Positions 36,199 through 45,924 are shown, counted from the first letter of the stretch. The stretch: DNA of 64,000 nt from JAIROC01 sp031553535 (GCA_031553535.1 JAVBLM010000001.1:124001-188000), one strand, 5' to 3'. Translations and numbers: made by a program. The notes: generated by a model not told the origin, from the sequence alone.

Positions 36199-37416
36199 TT
36201 ATTCTAAAGTTATTTCTTTATTATTTATATTATACTTTGGATTAGCCATATGATGAAACAGGAATTGGTTAATCTCTTGTTTCACGATATTGAGATTTCC
36301 ATTGAAAGAGCCATCTTTTTCGGCATGAGGTGCATGTTTGCAATCGACAAACGGAACATATCTTACATTCATATTATACCCGGACATGTGTTTGTAAATG
36401 GCATACGAACCATATAATTCCTGAGCACCAAAGAAAATATCCTTCATATATGAACTCAGATAATCCTGGAATGGAATTCCGGATTCATTGTATAAAATAT
36501 TATCCTCTGTCCCATGAAATAACAAAACAGGTATATTATTGCGTTCATCAATCATGTTAAGGTCATTGATTCCTCCCCACAAGGCAATTATTCCTGCTAA
36601 CTTAGGAGTACATGTTAAGGAATTGCCTGATTCATTAATGCCTCCAAACCGTTTCTTAAAGCCTTTTGTTTGGCAGCATTTAAACACTTCATCTTCATTC
36701 ATAAACCCTGTTGTCAAGGCAATAATAGCTCCGGAACTGCTTCCGCCAAGATAAATCTGATCCGGGTCAATCTTAAGTTCATCGGCATAATAAGTAAGAT
36801 ACCTCAGAGCGGAACGAACATCTTGCACACAGCAATAAATTCCCTTTTTAATATCACTATATCCCCGCAATTTTGTTCCCAACCGGAAATTGATGGAGGC
36901 AACCACAAAACCATTATCTACTAACTCTTTGGTCAATTCCATCTGTAAATCATTTTCTTTATCCCCAAAAAAGAAACCTCCTCCATGTACAAATAAAAAA
37001 ACAGGTTTAATCCGGTTTTCGTCCTTTTCCGAACGATAAATATCCATATGCAAAGGAAGAAAATCCCGTTTATCGGAAACGGTAGCCAAGATACTAACAA
37101 CTTCTTTCAACAATTGATATGTCGTTTTATCGGCAACATTCATTGTCTTGGAAGTATAAAATCCTTTTGCATATCCATACAAAATATCCCTTTGAACAAC
37201 ATAATGTGTGTTGATTTCCTTAGGATATATATCAGGATTTGCTACATTAGGATACCGTTCCACGGGGAAAATATGATTGTTTTGTATGTCATAATCTTGC
37301 GCACTTAACGATTGACAAGACATATTAATTAAAAAGAATGCTATGATAAACACAAAGTTTTTTGTGTTACAAAAGTATTCTTTAAATACACTTCTACAAA
37401 ATATATTTATTTTCAT
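36199..37416 (-). CDS. Exported alpha/beta-hydrolase (carboxylesterase-like)
   Basis: 405 residues. N-terminal hydrophobic segment FVFIIAFFLINMSCQSLSAQ, which fits a lipoprotein (Cys after NMS) or a cleaved signal; export is likely either way. Oxyanion hole motif HGGGFFFGD near residue 142, nucleophile elbow GGSSSGA near 222, Asp region VLLFHGTEDNILYNESG near 302, and catalytic His probably in VDCKHAPH near 362. Belongs to the BD-FAE / HSL-like esterases, often acting on acetyl or feruloyl groups of plant polysaccharide. Alone on the minus strand. Confidence 0.82.
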   Translation of the reverse strand: MKINIFCRSVFKEYFCNTKNFVFIIAFFLINMSCQSLSAQDYDIQNNHIFPVERYPNVANPDIYPKEINTHYVVQRDILYGYAKGFYTSKTMNVADKTTYQLLKEVVSILATVSDKRDFLPLHMDIYRSEKDENRIKPVFLFVHGGGFFFGDKENDLQMELTKELVDNGFVVASINFRLGTKLRGYSDIKKGIYCCVQDVRSALRYLTYYADELKIDPDQIYLGGSSSGAIIALTTGFMNEDEVFKCCQTKGFKKRFGGINESGNSLTCTPKLAGIIALWGGINDLNMIDERNNIPVLLFHGTEDNILYNESGIPFQDYLSSYMKDIFFGAQELYGSYAIYKHMSGYNMNVRYVPFVDCKHAPHAEKDGSFNGNLNIVKQEINQFLFHHMANPKYNINNKEITLE

Positions 37417-37799
37417 GACTCTGCATTTTTATTATACTTGATGAATTTATTTAAAGTTGTCTTTGTTTGTTTCGGGTTCACCCCTAATCTCTGCCTATAT
37501 CCCCTCCGGGATTTTTCCAAAAAGAGGGAAGAAAAAGGAAAAGAACTTTTGAGGATTTGTCAGTGGTTAATTCGCTAGTTACTAACTTCATTCCGAACAA
37601 CATATCCATATTACTTTTATTATGTATTGAAATAAGTGGTGGAATCCGCAACCTGAGAGCTTCTAACAAGGGAATTCCATCACCTCGCTTTTACTTCTAT
37701 TCCAAACAATACTTCTTGTTCATTCATCATTCCTATTAAAAGTCTTTCATCTTGCAAGAACACTCCGTTCGGAATGAAGTTCTTATCAAAAACTTATTG
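37417..37799. other. Intergenic region with 15-bp inverted repeats
   Basis: No convincing gene. A perfect 15-bp inverted repeat, AACTTCATTCCGAAC at 37584-37598 and its complement at 37767-37781, brackets 168 bp. This could be a small MITE-like element or long hairpin. No target duplication or transposase is visible. Confidence 0.45.
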
Positions 37800-38093
37800 T
37801 CATATTGTCCTTTCGACCTTTAATACAAATGCCCGTAATCCTTGTGCTTCCGACTGGATGTCAAGTTCATGTAATAAATTAAGAAACGAATCTACTTTTT
37901 CGTCGTCAATCATTGTCCAAATGGCGCCATTCAATGCGGGCCAGGCATGGTCTCCATAACGAGGGTCGCCCGTACGGCTGCCTCTTCCGGCAACGGTATC
38001 CCAATAGGTAAATCCACGAATTTCACATCTGTCCATTATGGATAAGATATCTTCGTAATACGCTTGATTAAATGCTACAAATATTGCTTTCAT
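37800..38093 (-). CDS. PII-like small protein of the RND efflux operon
   Basis: 97 residues. MKAIFVAFNQAYYEDILSIMDRCEIRGFTYWDTVAGRGSRTGDPRYGDHAWPALNGAIWTMIDDEKVDSFLNLLHELD has the PII/CutA-like ferredoxin fold pattern (strand-helix-strand, T-loop-like insert with G-R-G-S-R-T-G-D-P, strand, helix). Bacteroidetes RND operons often carry such a gene. The residues of classical nitrogen PII (uridylylated Tyr) are not evident, so the ligand is unknown. It follows the RND pump by 160 nt, with a hairpin repeat between. Confidence 0.65.
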   Translation of the reverse strand: MKAIFVAFNQAYYEDILSIMDRCEIRGFTYWDTVAGRGSRTGDPRYGDHAWPALNGAIWTMIDDEKVDSFLNLLHELDIQSEAQGLRAFVLKVERTI

Positions 38094-38172
38094 TTCATTT
38101 ATTTTTTAAATTATTTTATTTCTGAATTATCTCGCTAACGCTTTGATGCACTCCCATGCTTCGCGTTCAGGT

Positions 38173-38233
38173 GCTTCGTTCGTCGCAATGACGTTCTTAA
38201 GTTTGTTCAGTGCGTCATTGCGACGAGCGAAGC
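38173..38233. repeat. Palindromic intergenic repeat (REP-like hairpin)
   Basis: Arms 38173-38193 and 38213-38233 are complementary at 20 of 21 positions around a 19-nt loop. The words CGTCATTGCGACGA and GCGAAGCAATCCCG are of a type seen as dispersed repeats in many bacterial genomes. It lies between the RND pump gene and the PII-like gene and may trim or stop the transcript. Confidence 0.8.
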
Positions 38234-38252
38234 AATCCCGTTTCCGTTTTCT

Positions 38253-41200
38253 TTATGAATTATTTTCTACCACAACCGATATATTTTGCTGATTCTTTTC
38301 CGCTTTCTTTCCTCTTTTTGCAGAGAAAATGCAATAAACAACAGGTATAAGGAAGAATGTCACCAAAGTTCCTATAGAAAGTCCCCAGGCAACCGTTGTT
38401 CCCATTGCCCGCCACATTTCCGAACCTTCTCCGGTTCCGAGCGCCATGGGCAACATTCCCAAAACAGTTGTCAATGTGGTCATCAAAACAGGACGTAAAC
38501 GTGATTTGCCGGCAGTAACGATAGCATCAGCCAAGCTCATTCCCCTTTCACGGCACATTTTGATATAATCTACCAACACAATCCCGTTTTTAGCAACAAT
38601 TCCCACAAGCATCAGCACCCCGATAAGAGCCATTACACTTAATGGTGTACTTGAAATGGATAATCCCAATATTACACCCACCATGGCAAAAGGAAGGGAA
38701 AACATAATCACAAACGGGTCTTTGAACGAGCCGAATTGAGCTGCCATCACCAGAAAGACCAGCGTGATAATTAAAATCAGCAAGGTAAAAAGATTGGAAA
38801 ACGTTTCCTGTTGTGTTTCCAATGTTCCGGCTAAGCGGTATGTTACATCGGATGGCATATCAATCTGCGGCATAACCGTTTGAATAACGGTTACCAAGTC
38901 ACTTAAAGCATATCCGCTGGCAACGGCTGCCGATACGGTAAGCACACGTTCACGGTCTTTTCGTTCAATAGTTGGCGGAGTCATTACTTCAACTACTGTT
39001 CCCAGATCGCGGATACGTATTCCCCTGCCTTGTGGATTATATACCAGAATATCTTCAATAGCATCGATAGATTCACGATATTCGGGAGCATAGCGGATCC
39101 GGATGTCATATTCTTCTCCGGCTTCGCGATAATAAGACGGTACCACTCCATTAATTCTATTGCGGAGGTATTGGGCGACAGTGGTTACATTCAAACCGTT
39201 CAATGCCAATTTCTCACGGTCAAAATCCACTTGGATTTCCGGCACATAATCACCCCTGCTGATGTCAACCTGGGTACATTCCGGCACATTCTTCAGTTTT
39301 TCCGCCAATTGAGCTGCAATAGCATCTGTTGCCGCAAAATCATAGCCGTAAATTTCCACATCCACCGTACTTTCGCCGCCCGTTCCACTGCCGCCTGCCG
39401 TTACTTTGTAATCTTCCAATTCGGTATATTTTTCCAGATCTTCACGCATCAAATCACTAATTTCCGTCATACTGCGTTTGCGTTCTTCCATCGGATAAAG
39501 CGTGATATTAAAACTGATAAAGTGGGTTCCGTTTTCGCTCAGGTTGCCAAAAGCATTATCCGCATCCGCTTGCCCTACGGAAAAATTGATGACCTCTATT
39601 TCAGGATATTTTTCGGTAAACTCATCATTAACCGCCATGGCTAAATCTTTGGCAATATCCTGACGCGTGGAAACAGGAAGTTCAAGATCGATATTAATCC
39701 TGCCGTTATCCTGCGTGGGGAAAAATTCCGTTTTAATTCCCGGAGCAAGAAGCATTGTAGCTCCGAATATCGCTATTGCCCCAACGACAATAATTGTCCG
39801 GTGGTTAACCGACCAATGGAGCAATCTTCCGTATCCGCTACTCAAAGAGTTAAGTCCTCTATCTATAGGAGCATATAGTCTTGTTAACAAGCCTGCTTTC
39901 TTTTTTCCATCTTTTTTGTTTTCATTTTTTAATAATATGGAAGCCAACATCGGAATCAGCGTTAAAGCAGCTATCATGGAAATAGTCATGATGATAGCAA
40001 TCATCCAACCCAATTGTTTGAACAAAATCCCAGCCATTCCCGAAACCATTGTAATGGGAATAAATACCGCCAACATGGTCAAACAGGAACCGACAACCGA
40101 TTTCCCCACTTCCTTCGCTCCGAAGATGGCTGCCTGCTTGGGGCGGCTTCCGCTTTTGAGGTGCGTCATGACATTTTCCGTAACTACAATAGAATCGTCC
40201 ACCACCATTCCGATAGCCAACGAAAGGGAAGATAGAGAAATGATATTTAGCGTATTTCCACTTACAAATAAATAGATAAGGGATGCAATCAGGGAAATGG
40301 GAATCGTTATGAGAATGATAATAGTCGCCCGCCATTTTCCCAAAAAGAAGAATACCACAAGCACCACAAGTAACAATATGATTAGAATTGTTTCCTGCAA
40401 AGAATTCATGGTGTTGAGGATATTTGTGGAAGTATCCGTGATAACTCCCAACTTTACATCCGAAGGCAATGTTTTTTGGATTTCCGGTAATTTTTCACGC
40501 ACTTCTTCAGCAATATTTACCGTATTGGCGCCGGTTTGTTTTTGAATGACAATCATCGCTCCGCGTTGTCCGTTGGTATATGTTTCCTGCGCTCTTTCCT
40601 GCAAGGCATCTTCAACACGGGCAACATCACGCAAATAAATGGTTTTCCCCTCACGGCTTCCCACAACGATATCCAACATTTCCGAAGGGTCGTCAAATTC
40701 TCCCTGAACCCTCAAAGAATAGGTATTGGAACCTATATCCATATTTCCACCCGGAATATTCCTGTTTTCCATTCCCACCAATTGAGCGATAGCTTCCACC
40801 GACAATCCGTAAGCATCCATTTTGAGCGGATCACAGTAAATATTTATCTCTCTTTGAGCCGTTCCCGAAACGGAAACCGTTCCCACTCCGTTTATCCGCG
40901 CCAACGGATTTGCGACTTTATCGTCCAAAATCTTGTACAACCCATTAGTACTTTCGTCGGAGATTACCGACAGAATGATTATCGGAATATCATTCGCCCC
41001 GAATTTAAAAATAATGGGATTTTGCGCATCATCAGGGAGACTGGTTTTCAACAATTCAAGCTTATCCCGCACATCATTCATTTTCATATCTATATCCACC
41101 CCAAATTCAAATTCAAGATTTACAATAGATACATTTTCTTTTGAAGAAGAAGTGATGTGTTTGAGGTTGCTGATACTGTTTAACGTATTTTCAACCGGAC

Positions 41201-41393
41201 GCGAGATATTATTTTCCACATCGTTGGCATTGGCGCCGGGATAGGCGGTCATAACCAACAGGGAATTTGTCTCGATATTGGGAAGCAAATCCACCGATAA
41301 TTTACTGTAGGAAAAAAGTCCAAGTATGACGACTGCTATAAAGCATACCGCAGTCAGGACAGGATTTTTAACGGCTATTGAAGGTAATTTCAT
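38253..41393 (-). CDS. RND multidrug efflux pump, inner-membrane transporter (HAE1 type)
   Basis: 1046 residues, the normal AcrB-family size with twelve membrane helices and two large periplasmic loops. Proton-relay Asp-Asp is present in AIGMVVDDSIVVTENV near residue 405, and the family blocks GAKEVGKSVVGSCLTMLAVFIPI and GIVAKNGIVLVDYIKMCRERG follow. No heavy-metal (CusA) methionine triad was noticed, so a hydrophobic/amphiphilic drug or lipid substrate is more likely. Third gene of a set with outer-membrane factor, adaptor and a TetR regulator. Confidence 0.95.
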   Translation of the reverse strand: MKLPSIAVKNPVLTAVCFIAVVILGLFSYSKLSVDLLPNIETNSLLVMTAYPGANANDVENNISRPVENTLNSISNLKHITSSSKENVSIVNLEFEFGVDIDMKMNDVRDKLELLKTSLPDDAQNPIIFKFGANDIPIIILSVISDESTNGLYKILDDKVANPLARINGVGTVSVSGTAQREINIYCDPLKMDAYGLSVEAIAQLVGMENRNIPGGNMDIGSNTYSLRVQGEFDDPSEMLDIVVGSREGKTIYLRDVARVEDALQERAQETYTNGQRGAMIVIQKQTGANTVNIAEEVREKLPEIQKTLPSDVKLGVITDTSTNILNTMNSLQETILIILLLVVLVVFFFLGKWRATIIILITIPISLIASLIYLFVSGNTLNIISLSSLSLAIGMVVDDSIVVTENVMTHLKSGSRPKQAAIFGAKEVGKSVVGSCLTMLAVFIPITMVSGMAGILFKQLGWMIAIIMTISMIAALTLIPMLASILLKNENKKDGKKKAGLLTRLYAPIDRGLNSLSSGYGRLLHWSVNHRTIIVVGAIAIFGATMLLAPGIKTEFFPTQDNGRINIDLELPVSTRQDIAKDLAMAVNDEFTEKYPEIEVINFSVGQADADNAFGNLSENGTHFISFNITLYPMEERKRSMTEISDLMREDLEKYTELEDYKVTAGGSGTGGESTVDVEIYGYDFAATDAIAAQLAEKLKNVPECTQVDISRGDYVPEIQVDFDREKLALNGLNVTTVAQYLRNRINGVVPSYYREAGEEYDIRIRYAPEYRESIDAIEDILVYNPQGRGIRIRDLGTVVEVMTPPTIERKDRERVLTVSAAVASGYALSDLVTVIQTVMPQIDMPSDVTYRLAGTLETQQETFSNLFTLLILIITLVFLVMAAQFGSFKDPFVIMFSLPFAMVGVILGLSISSTPLSVMALIGVLMLVGIVAKNGIVLVDYIKMCRERGMSLADAIVTAGKSRLRPVLMTTLTTVLGMLPMALGTGEGSEMWRAMGTTVAWGLSIGTLVTFFLIPVVYCIFSAKRGKKAEKNQQNISVVVENNS

Positions 41394-41407
41394 ATCTTTA
41401 TAATTTT

Positions 41408-42439
41408 TTACTTGTTAATACTTGTTACTTCTACCTGAATGCCATCGTTAAGACGGTTTTGTCCGGTAACGGCAACTACATCGCCTTTTTTCAAACCGGA
41501 TACTATTTCATATTCATCACCTATCCTGCGACCGATATCGACTTTCCGGTAATTTGCAACACCATTTTTACAAATATAGACATACCTGTCTCCCGAACCG
41601 GTTTGTTTGAGTATGGCACGGTCGGGCAAAACGATACTTTCCGCCGAACCGTAATTTAAGGTTACACGTGCAAACATTCCCGGAAGAACACGCTCATTTT
41701 TGTTGTCAATCCGGATTTCGACCGGAAACGTATGGGTAGCCGGGTCAATGCTGGGATGTATCAAGGTAACTACTCCTTTAAACTTTTCATCCCCATAAAC
41801 ATCCAATGTGACAGTTACCTCCATTCCTTTTTTTACTTTTGTAAATAAAGCTTCAGAAACATTTACCTTTACCTTAACCGGTTGGATTTGCTCCACTACA
41901 TAAATGGGGGCCATTCCATTGTACATATCACCGATATCATAATTGCGCTTGGTGATAATTCCGCTGATTGGACTGCGTAATATAGTATTTTCCAATAGAT
42001 TTTCATACGTTTCTTTGGAAAGTTCGTACGCCATCTTTTTCCCGTCCCACACCGATTTGGCAATTCCACCGACTTTGTAGAGTTCATCGACCCTTTCAAA
42101 ATCAATTTTGTCGTTTTCCAGTTTAAGTTTGGCTTGGTTAAGGTTAGCAGCATCCATTTCGACCAAAATTTGTCCTTTTTTAACATGGTCGCCCACTTCG
42201 GCGGAAATCCGTTTGATGCGTACTGGTTGTTGCGGAGCAATATTGTTTACAATTTCCGCTTCGACGGTTGCCGTAAATGTTCCTGCATGATCAACATCAC
42301 GTATGGATGCTGTTACTGTCTGCACTTTTACAACTTCGGGGACATCCGCTTGAACTGTATCCTGTTTTTTGTCGCTGCATGATGAAGCGATTAAAGTTAC
42401 TGCAATGGCATAAGCTCCTATTAATTTTTTCCTGTTCAT
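41408..42439 (-). CDS. RND efflux periplasmic adaptor (MFP/HlyD family), lipoprotein
   Basis: 343 residues. Signal with lipobox (VTLIASSCSDKKQD): probably a lipoprotein anchored at the inner membrane. Membrane fusion protein architecture: lipoyl-like half motif VEAEIVNNIAPQQPVRIKRISAEVGDHVKKGQILVEMDAANL, a short alpha-hairpin (about 113-165), second lipoyl half ENTILRSPISGIITKRNYDIGDMY, then beta-barrel and membrane-proximal domains. Links the pump to the outer-membrane channel. 14 nt before the pump gene. Confidence 0.93.
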   Translation of the reverse strand: MNRKKLIGAYAIAVTLIASSCSDKKQDTVQADVPEVVKVQTVTASIRDVDHAGTFTATVEAEIVNNIAPQQPVRIKRISAEVGDHVKKGQILVEMDAANLNQAKLKLENDKIDFERVDELYKVGGIAKSVWDGKKMAYELSKETYENLLENTILRSPISGIITKRNYDIGDMYNGMAPIYVVEQIQPVKVKVNVSEALFTKVKKGMEVTVTLDVYGDEKFKGVVTLIHPSIDPATHTFPVEIRIDNKNERVLPGMFARVTLNYGSAESIVLPDRAILKQTGSGDRYVYICKNGVANYRKVDIGRRIGDEYEIVSGLKKGDVVAVTGQNRLNDGIQVEVTSINK

Positions 42440-42491
42440 GACTATTTCTATTTTAATGATTTATTACTGATTTTAATTTTTAACTCTTAAT

Positions 42492-43832
42492 TTATTCTTG
42501 TTTACTTTCTCCTGTTAATTTTTCCAATGATGATTTGGCTACTAAATAATTGTATATAGCATAATTCAGATTCAGTTGGGATTGTATCATCGACAATTGC
42601 GCCTGATTGACATCCAGAAATGTCCCCTCTCCGGTTTCGTAGCGTTTCATAGTAATGGTGTAGCCTTTTTCCGATTCTTCAACGCTTGCTTTTGCCGCCG
42701 AATATTGTTTTATGGATGTATTCATCTGGTCAACAGCTTGTTTCACTGCCATATTCAGGTTGCGTTCAACATCAATTCGCTGATTTTCAAGCTGCATCAT
42801 GTTTATTTTCGATTGTTTAACATCAAACATCCGTTTTCCACCGGAAAATATCGGAACATTCAAGGAAACGGCCACTGTTGAATATGGGTCCCACCTAAAC
42901 TTCCTAAAGTTGTCGCTCATCGACATCCAACTGTATCCAAATTGTGCACTTATGGAAGGATAATACTGGGCAATCTGCATCTGGCGTACTTTCCTCAATT
43001 GAGCGTATTGTATATCCATTTGCCAAAGTGTACTGTTGTTTGCCAGAGAAGTAAACGGTACGGGATTCTCTGAAAACAGGCTATTTTCGTAATCATCCAA
43101 AGAATTGGCACAGGTTACATTTTTCTCCAAATCCAAGCCCAGCAATACTTTCAATTGCCAATGCGCCAGAATCAACGAATTTTCGGCGTTATAGACTTCC
43201 GGTTCGGCATTTTTCATACTTACATTCGCCCGGATAAGATCATATTCGGAAAGATAGCCTTTATCTACTTTCACCTTGATTTCATTATAGTTATAGACCG
43301 TATTGTCATAAGCCTGTTTATACACTTCATAAGCATTTGCCGCCAAAAGAACCATATAGTATGCTCGCTTTACTTGATCAATCATATCAAGTCTTGATGA
43401 ACGCGCCTTTTCTACTGCCAGTTCAACATCGTAGGCAGAAAGCTTGAAACTCTGCCATAAAGGAACAGAGACGACAGGCATTCCGGCGGAAAAGCCTAAC
43501 GACCAAGTATTGTTCATCCCCATTTTTATCCCGTCTTCCATTCCCGGAATACCATCCATGTAAATGGTTTGCTTTTCAATGGAGTACTGATAAGCTCCAC
43601 TGAAATCTATTTGCGGAAAAAGAGAAGAAAAACCACCTTTACGGGCATATCGTTGTTTTGTAATTTCCTGATCGGCAATTTTAATCGTCAGATTCTCACT
43701 TAATGCTATTTCAAGTGCATCTTTTAAAGTGAGGCGTAAAGTATCGGTATTCGTTTGCGCTTTGAGCAAAGTACCGCATAACAACACGGTAATCAAAACT
43801 GCGAATTTCCTGTTTTTTATTATTGTATTCAT
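42492..43832 (-). CDS. Outer-membrane efflux protein (TolC family)
   Basis: 446 residues, signal peptide MNTIIKNRKFAVLITVLLCGTLLKAQ. Two OEP repeats with long coiled-coil helices: ALEIALSENLTIKIADQEITKQRYARKGGFSSLFPQIDFSG near 30-75 and a matching second half with YSWMSMSDN, ending GTFLDVNQAQLSMIQSQLNLNYAIYNYLVAKSSLEKLTG. Trimeric channel and periplasmic tunnel for the RND pump. First structural gene after the regulator. Confidence 0.94.
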   Translation of the reverse strand: MNTIIKNRKFAVLITVLLCGTLLKAQTNTDTLRLTLKDALEIALSENLTIKIADQEITKQRYARKGGFSSLFPQIDFSGAYQYSIEKQTIYMDGIPGMEDGIKMGMNNTWSLGFSAGMPVVSVPLWQSFKLSAYDVELAVEKARSSRLDMIDQVKRAYYMVLLAANAYEVYKQAYDNTVYNYNEIKVKVDKGYLSEYDLIRANVSMKNAEPEVYNAENSLILAHWQLKVLLGLDLEKNVTCANSLDDYENSLFSENPVPFTSLANNSTLWQMDIQYAQLRKVRQMQIAQYYPSISAQFGYSWMSMSDNFRKFRWDPYSTVAVSLNVPIFSGGKRMFDVKQSKINMMQLENQRIDVERNLNMAVKQAVDQMNTSIKQYSAAKASVEESEKGYTITMKRYETGEGTFLDVNQAQLSMIQSQLNLNYAIYNYLVAKSSLEKLTGESKQE

Positions 43833-43862
43833 GATATTGATTTTTAATAGATTATTTATATT

Positions 43863-44411
43863 TTATGTTAATATTGTTAATTCATGTAATCCTTTTTCGG
43901 TACATATTCCCTGTATGAATGCCAAAATGGAAGTATGCTGATACTTAAAGTCCAACATGCTTATTTCCTCCACAAAAATGGAAGCAATCGGCTCATAGCT
44001 CAATCCGGGAATAAAATATCCTTCTTCGGCTCCCTGTATGAAATAGAGTGTGCACTTTTCGCGAAATTTGGCTCTAACCATAGAGAAGAATTGGACGGCT
44101 CTGGAAAATTTTCTTATATCCTTATAAAATGCCGGAGATAAAGTCGAAAATTCACGAAAGACATCAGAACTGACTTTGAGAATTATCTCAGGAATAGATT
44201 TAGCTTCTTTTATTATTTCTTCTTCTGAAAGGCATGCCTTTTTTGCTGCATGGCCCAGACATCGCAAAAGCAATTCCTCTTTATCTTTGAAATATATATA
44301 TATAATATCCTCCGAAATATTCAAATTTCCGGCAAGTTGTTCCATGCTTACTCTTTCGATACCATCTTTGGCATAAAGTATACTTGCCGCTTCTATTATT
44401 TTATTTTTCAT
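43863..44411 (-). CDS. TetR-family transcriptional regulator
   Basis: 182 residues from the ATG at 44411; the open frame extends 42 codons further but the family start MKNKIIEAASILYAKDGIERVSMEQLAGNLNISEDIIYIYFKDKEELLLRCL begins here. Typical TetR HTH, with a variable C-terminal ligand domain. The first gene of the efflux operon in transcription order (30 nt before the OMF gene), so it probably represses the whole set and itself. Confidence 0.93.
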   Translation of the reverse strand: MKNKIIEAASILYAKDGIERVSMEQLAGNLNISEDIIYIYFKDKEELLLRCLGHAAKKACLSEEEIIKEAKSIPEIILKVSSDVFREFSTLSPAFYKDIRKFSRAVQFFSMVRAKFREKCTLYFIQGAEEGYFIPGLSYEPIASIFVEEISMLDFKYQHTSILAFIQGICTEKGLHELTILT

Positions 44412-44658
44412 CGTTATTTTATTTTTGATTTTTATATTCCAAAAATCAGACAAAAGAATGGATTTTAATAGGCTGAAACCGTCTAGAATTCGTCCAAAAC
44501 CGATAAGTTTATTTTTTGGAAAGTCTTTAATAATCAATATTTGATAAATATTCGTCCGTTTTTGACATCGAAAGATTTCAAGCTTAGAAAAAATAAAATA
44601 ACACGTAAAATATCTTAGGAACGATATTTGCTAATTATTACAAAAAATAAATCGTAAA
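44412..44658. promoter_or_regulatory. Divergent control region between tetR and araC
   Basis: Both genes start from this region. The octamer ATTCGTCC occurs twice in the same direction (44488-44495 and 44550-44557), 62 bp apart, each followed by a run of A or T. Similar spacing is common for operator pairs, but no clear palindrome was found. Candidate site for either regulator. Confidence 0.35.
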
Positions 44659-45585
44659 ATGAACCAGCCTATAGGTGTAGAACTTGAGAATTTTGTTCGA
44701 GAAAAACATCCGAATAAGTATATTTTTAAGAATGAATTAATTATTTATGAAATTGATCAGGTTGATATGGAAATTGCAAAACAAATCCAAGAACAACCTC
44801 CAACCCGGATAAATGCGTCTTCATTCTTTTTTACGACACAAGGAGGAATGAGTGTTGATGTTGATTATCAAAAATATAGATTATCGGAAAACACGATATT
44901 ACAAATATCCAATATCCATATTCTTGACAAACTGAATTTTTCTCCTGACTTCAAAGGATATGTTCTGTTTGTGTCTCAAGACTTATTCAGCGTTATTAAA
45001 ACAGAAGTTTTTTCTTTAAAATCATTAGGTTTTGAAACAAATCTTTTCCACCCTATTCTACAATTAAACAGAAAATCAACCCTCCTTCTGGAAGACATTA
45101 TTCACCGCATCCAAGGGCATATAAAAGATACAAATCATATCTTCCAGAGAAACCTCATCAAAAATGAAGTCAGCAACTTTTTGCTGGAACTTGCAGATAT
45201 GAATATTAAAAATGATAAAACTCCTGATCTTGTTTCGGAAACAAATCATAAAGAAGAGGTTTTACAGAAGTTTATCAAATTGATCATTTCGCATTGCAAA
45301 GAACAACATCTGGTCTCTTTTTATGCTTCCGAACTCTGCATGACACCGGAAAATTTATCCAGAATTATAAAAGCTATCAGTGGGGAAACTGTCAATGTAT
45401 GGATAGCAAATGCTTTGCTTGCTGAGTCGAAAATATTGTTGAGGAAACCTAAAATGAGCATTCAACAAGTGGCACAGGAATTGAATTTCGGAAATCAATC
45501 TTCTTTTGGGAAATTCTTTAAAAAACACACTGGGAAAACCCCACTGGAATATAGAAGTGATGTCCTTTCAGATAAGGGAAATTAG
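44659..45585 (+). CDS. AraC-family transcriptional regulator
   Basis: 308 residues. N-terminal ligand-binding cupin-like part (about 1-190), C-terminal AraC/XylS HTH (about 205-300) with the first HTH in VSFYASELCMTPENLSRIIKAISGETVNVWIANALLAESKILLR and the second in MSIQQVAQELNFGNQSSFGKFFKKHTGKTPLEYR. Divergent from the efflux operon, so it may control the operon, the neighbours or itself. The inducer is not evident. Confidence 0.9.
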   Translation: MNQPIGVELENFVREKHPNKYIFKNELIIYEIDQVDMEIAKQIQEQPPTRINASSFFFTTQGGMSVDVDYQKYRLSENTILQISNIHILDKLNFSPDFKGYVLFVSQDLFSVIKTEVFSLKSLGFETNLFHPILQLNRKSTLLLEDIIHRIQGHIKDTNHIFQRNLIKNEVSNFLLELADMNIKNDKTPDLVSETNHKEEVLQKFIKLIISHCKEQHLVSFYASELCMTPENLSRIIKAISGETVNVWIANALLAESKILLRKPKMSIQQVAQELNFGNQSSFGKFFKKHTGKTPLEYRSDVLSDKGN

Positions 45586-45631
45586 TAAATAAGACTTTTT
45601 GTAAGTCCGGACGAAAGTAGTAGCTTCTTTG

Positions 45632-45746
45632 CTTTATCAATAATTGGTGTATGACTATATCGTACTTTTGCGTACGAAAGTATCGTTCCACTGCGTACGT
45701 ATGTATTGTCCACCTGCATATGCTTGTATCATACTATTTCTTCAAT
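45632..45746. repeat. 23-bp tandem array next to the T9SS relic
   Basis: Five degenerate 23-bp units start at 45632, 45655, 45678, 45701 and 45724. The most regular part of the pattern is GTATCGT...TGCGTACG. The third and second units share TGCGTACG. Its last unit overlaps the start of the relic coding sequence, so it sits at or near the deletion junction. Confidence 0.7.
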
Positions 45747-45900
45747 AAACGGACAAATATTATACAATAAATCCATGGAAAGCGAGTTAGGTATACACTC
45801 AATAGACATGAATGTGTCTCATTTAGCTGCCGGGATTTATTTCTACTCCATGGAATTCAACGGACAGAAGATCACCAAGCGAATGAGCATTAAACGATAA
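45736..45900 (+). pseudogene. Relic of a T9SS C-terminal sorting domain
   Basis: An open stretch of 55 codons to a stop reads ISSINGQILYNKS...IDMNVSHLAAGIYFYSMEFNG-QKITKRMSIKR. It is nearly the same as the last part of the 2772-residue protein ending at 55698 (FAAGIYIYSMEFNGQRIVKRMSIKR), but nothing of the gene's body precedes it: upstream is the 23-bp array, then the AraC gene. It looks like the stump of a deleted paralogue. The following terminator block is also shared. Confidence 0.85.
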
Positions 45901-45924
45901 AATCTTTTTCATAATTCAAATTGT

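Noticed and set aside
39030..41144. Several open frames of about 200 codons antisense to the RND pump gene
   Set aside because: They mirror the conserved pump sequence; low-complexity or nonsensical protein.
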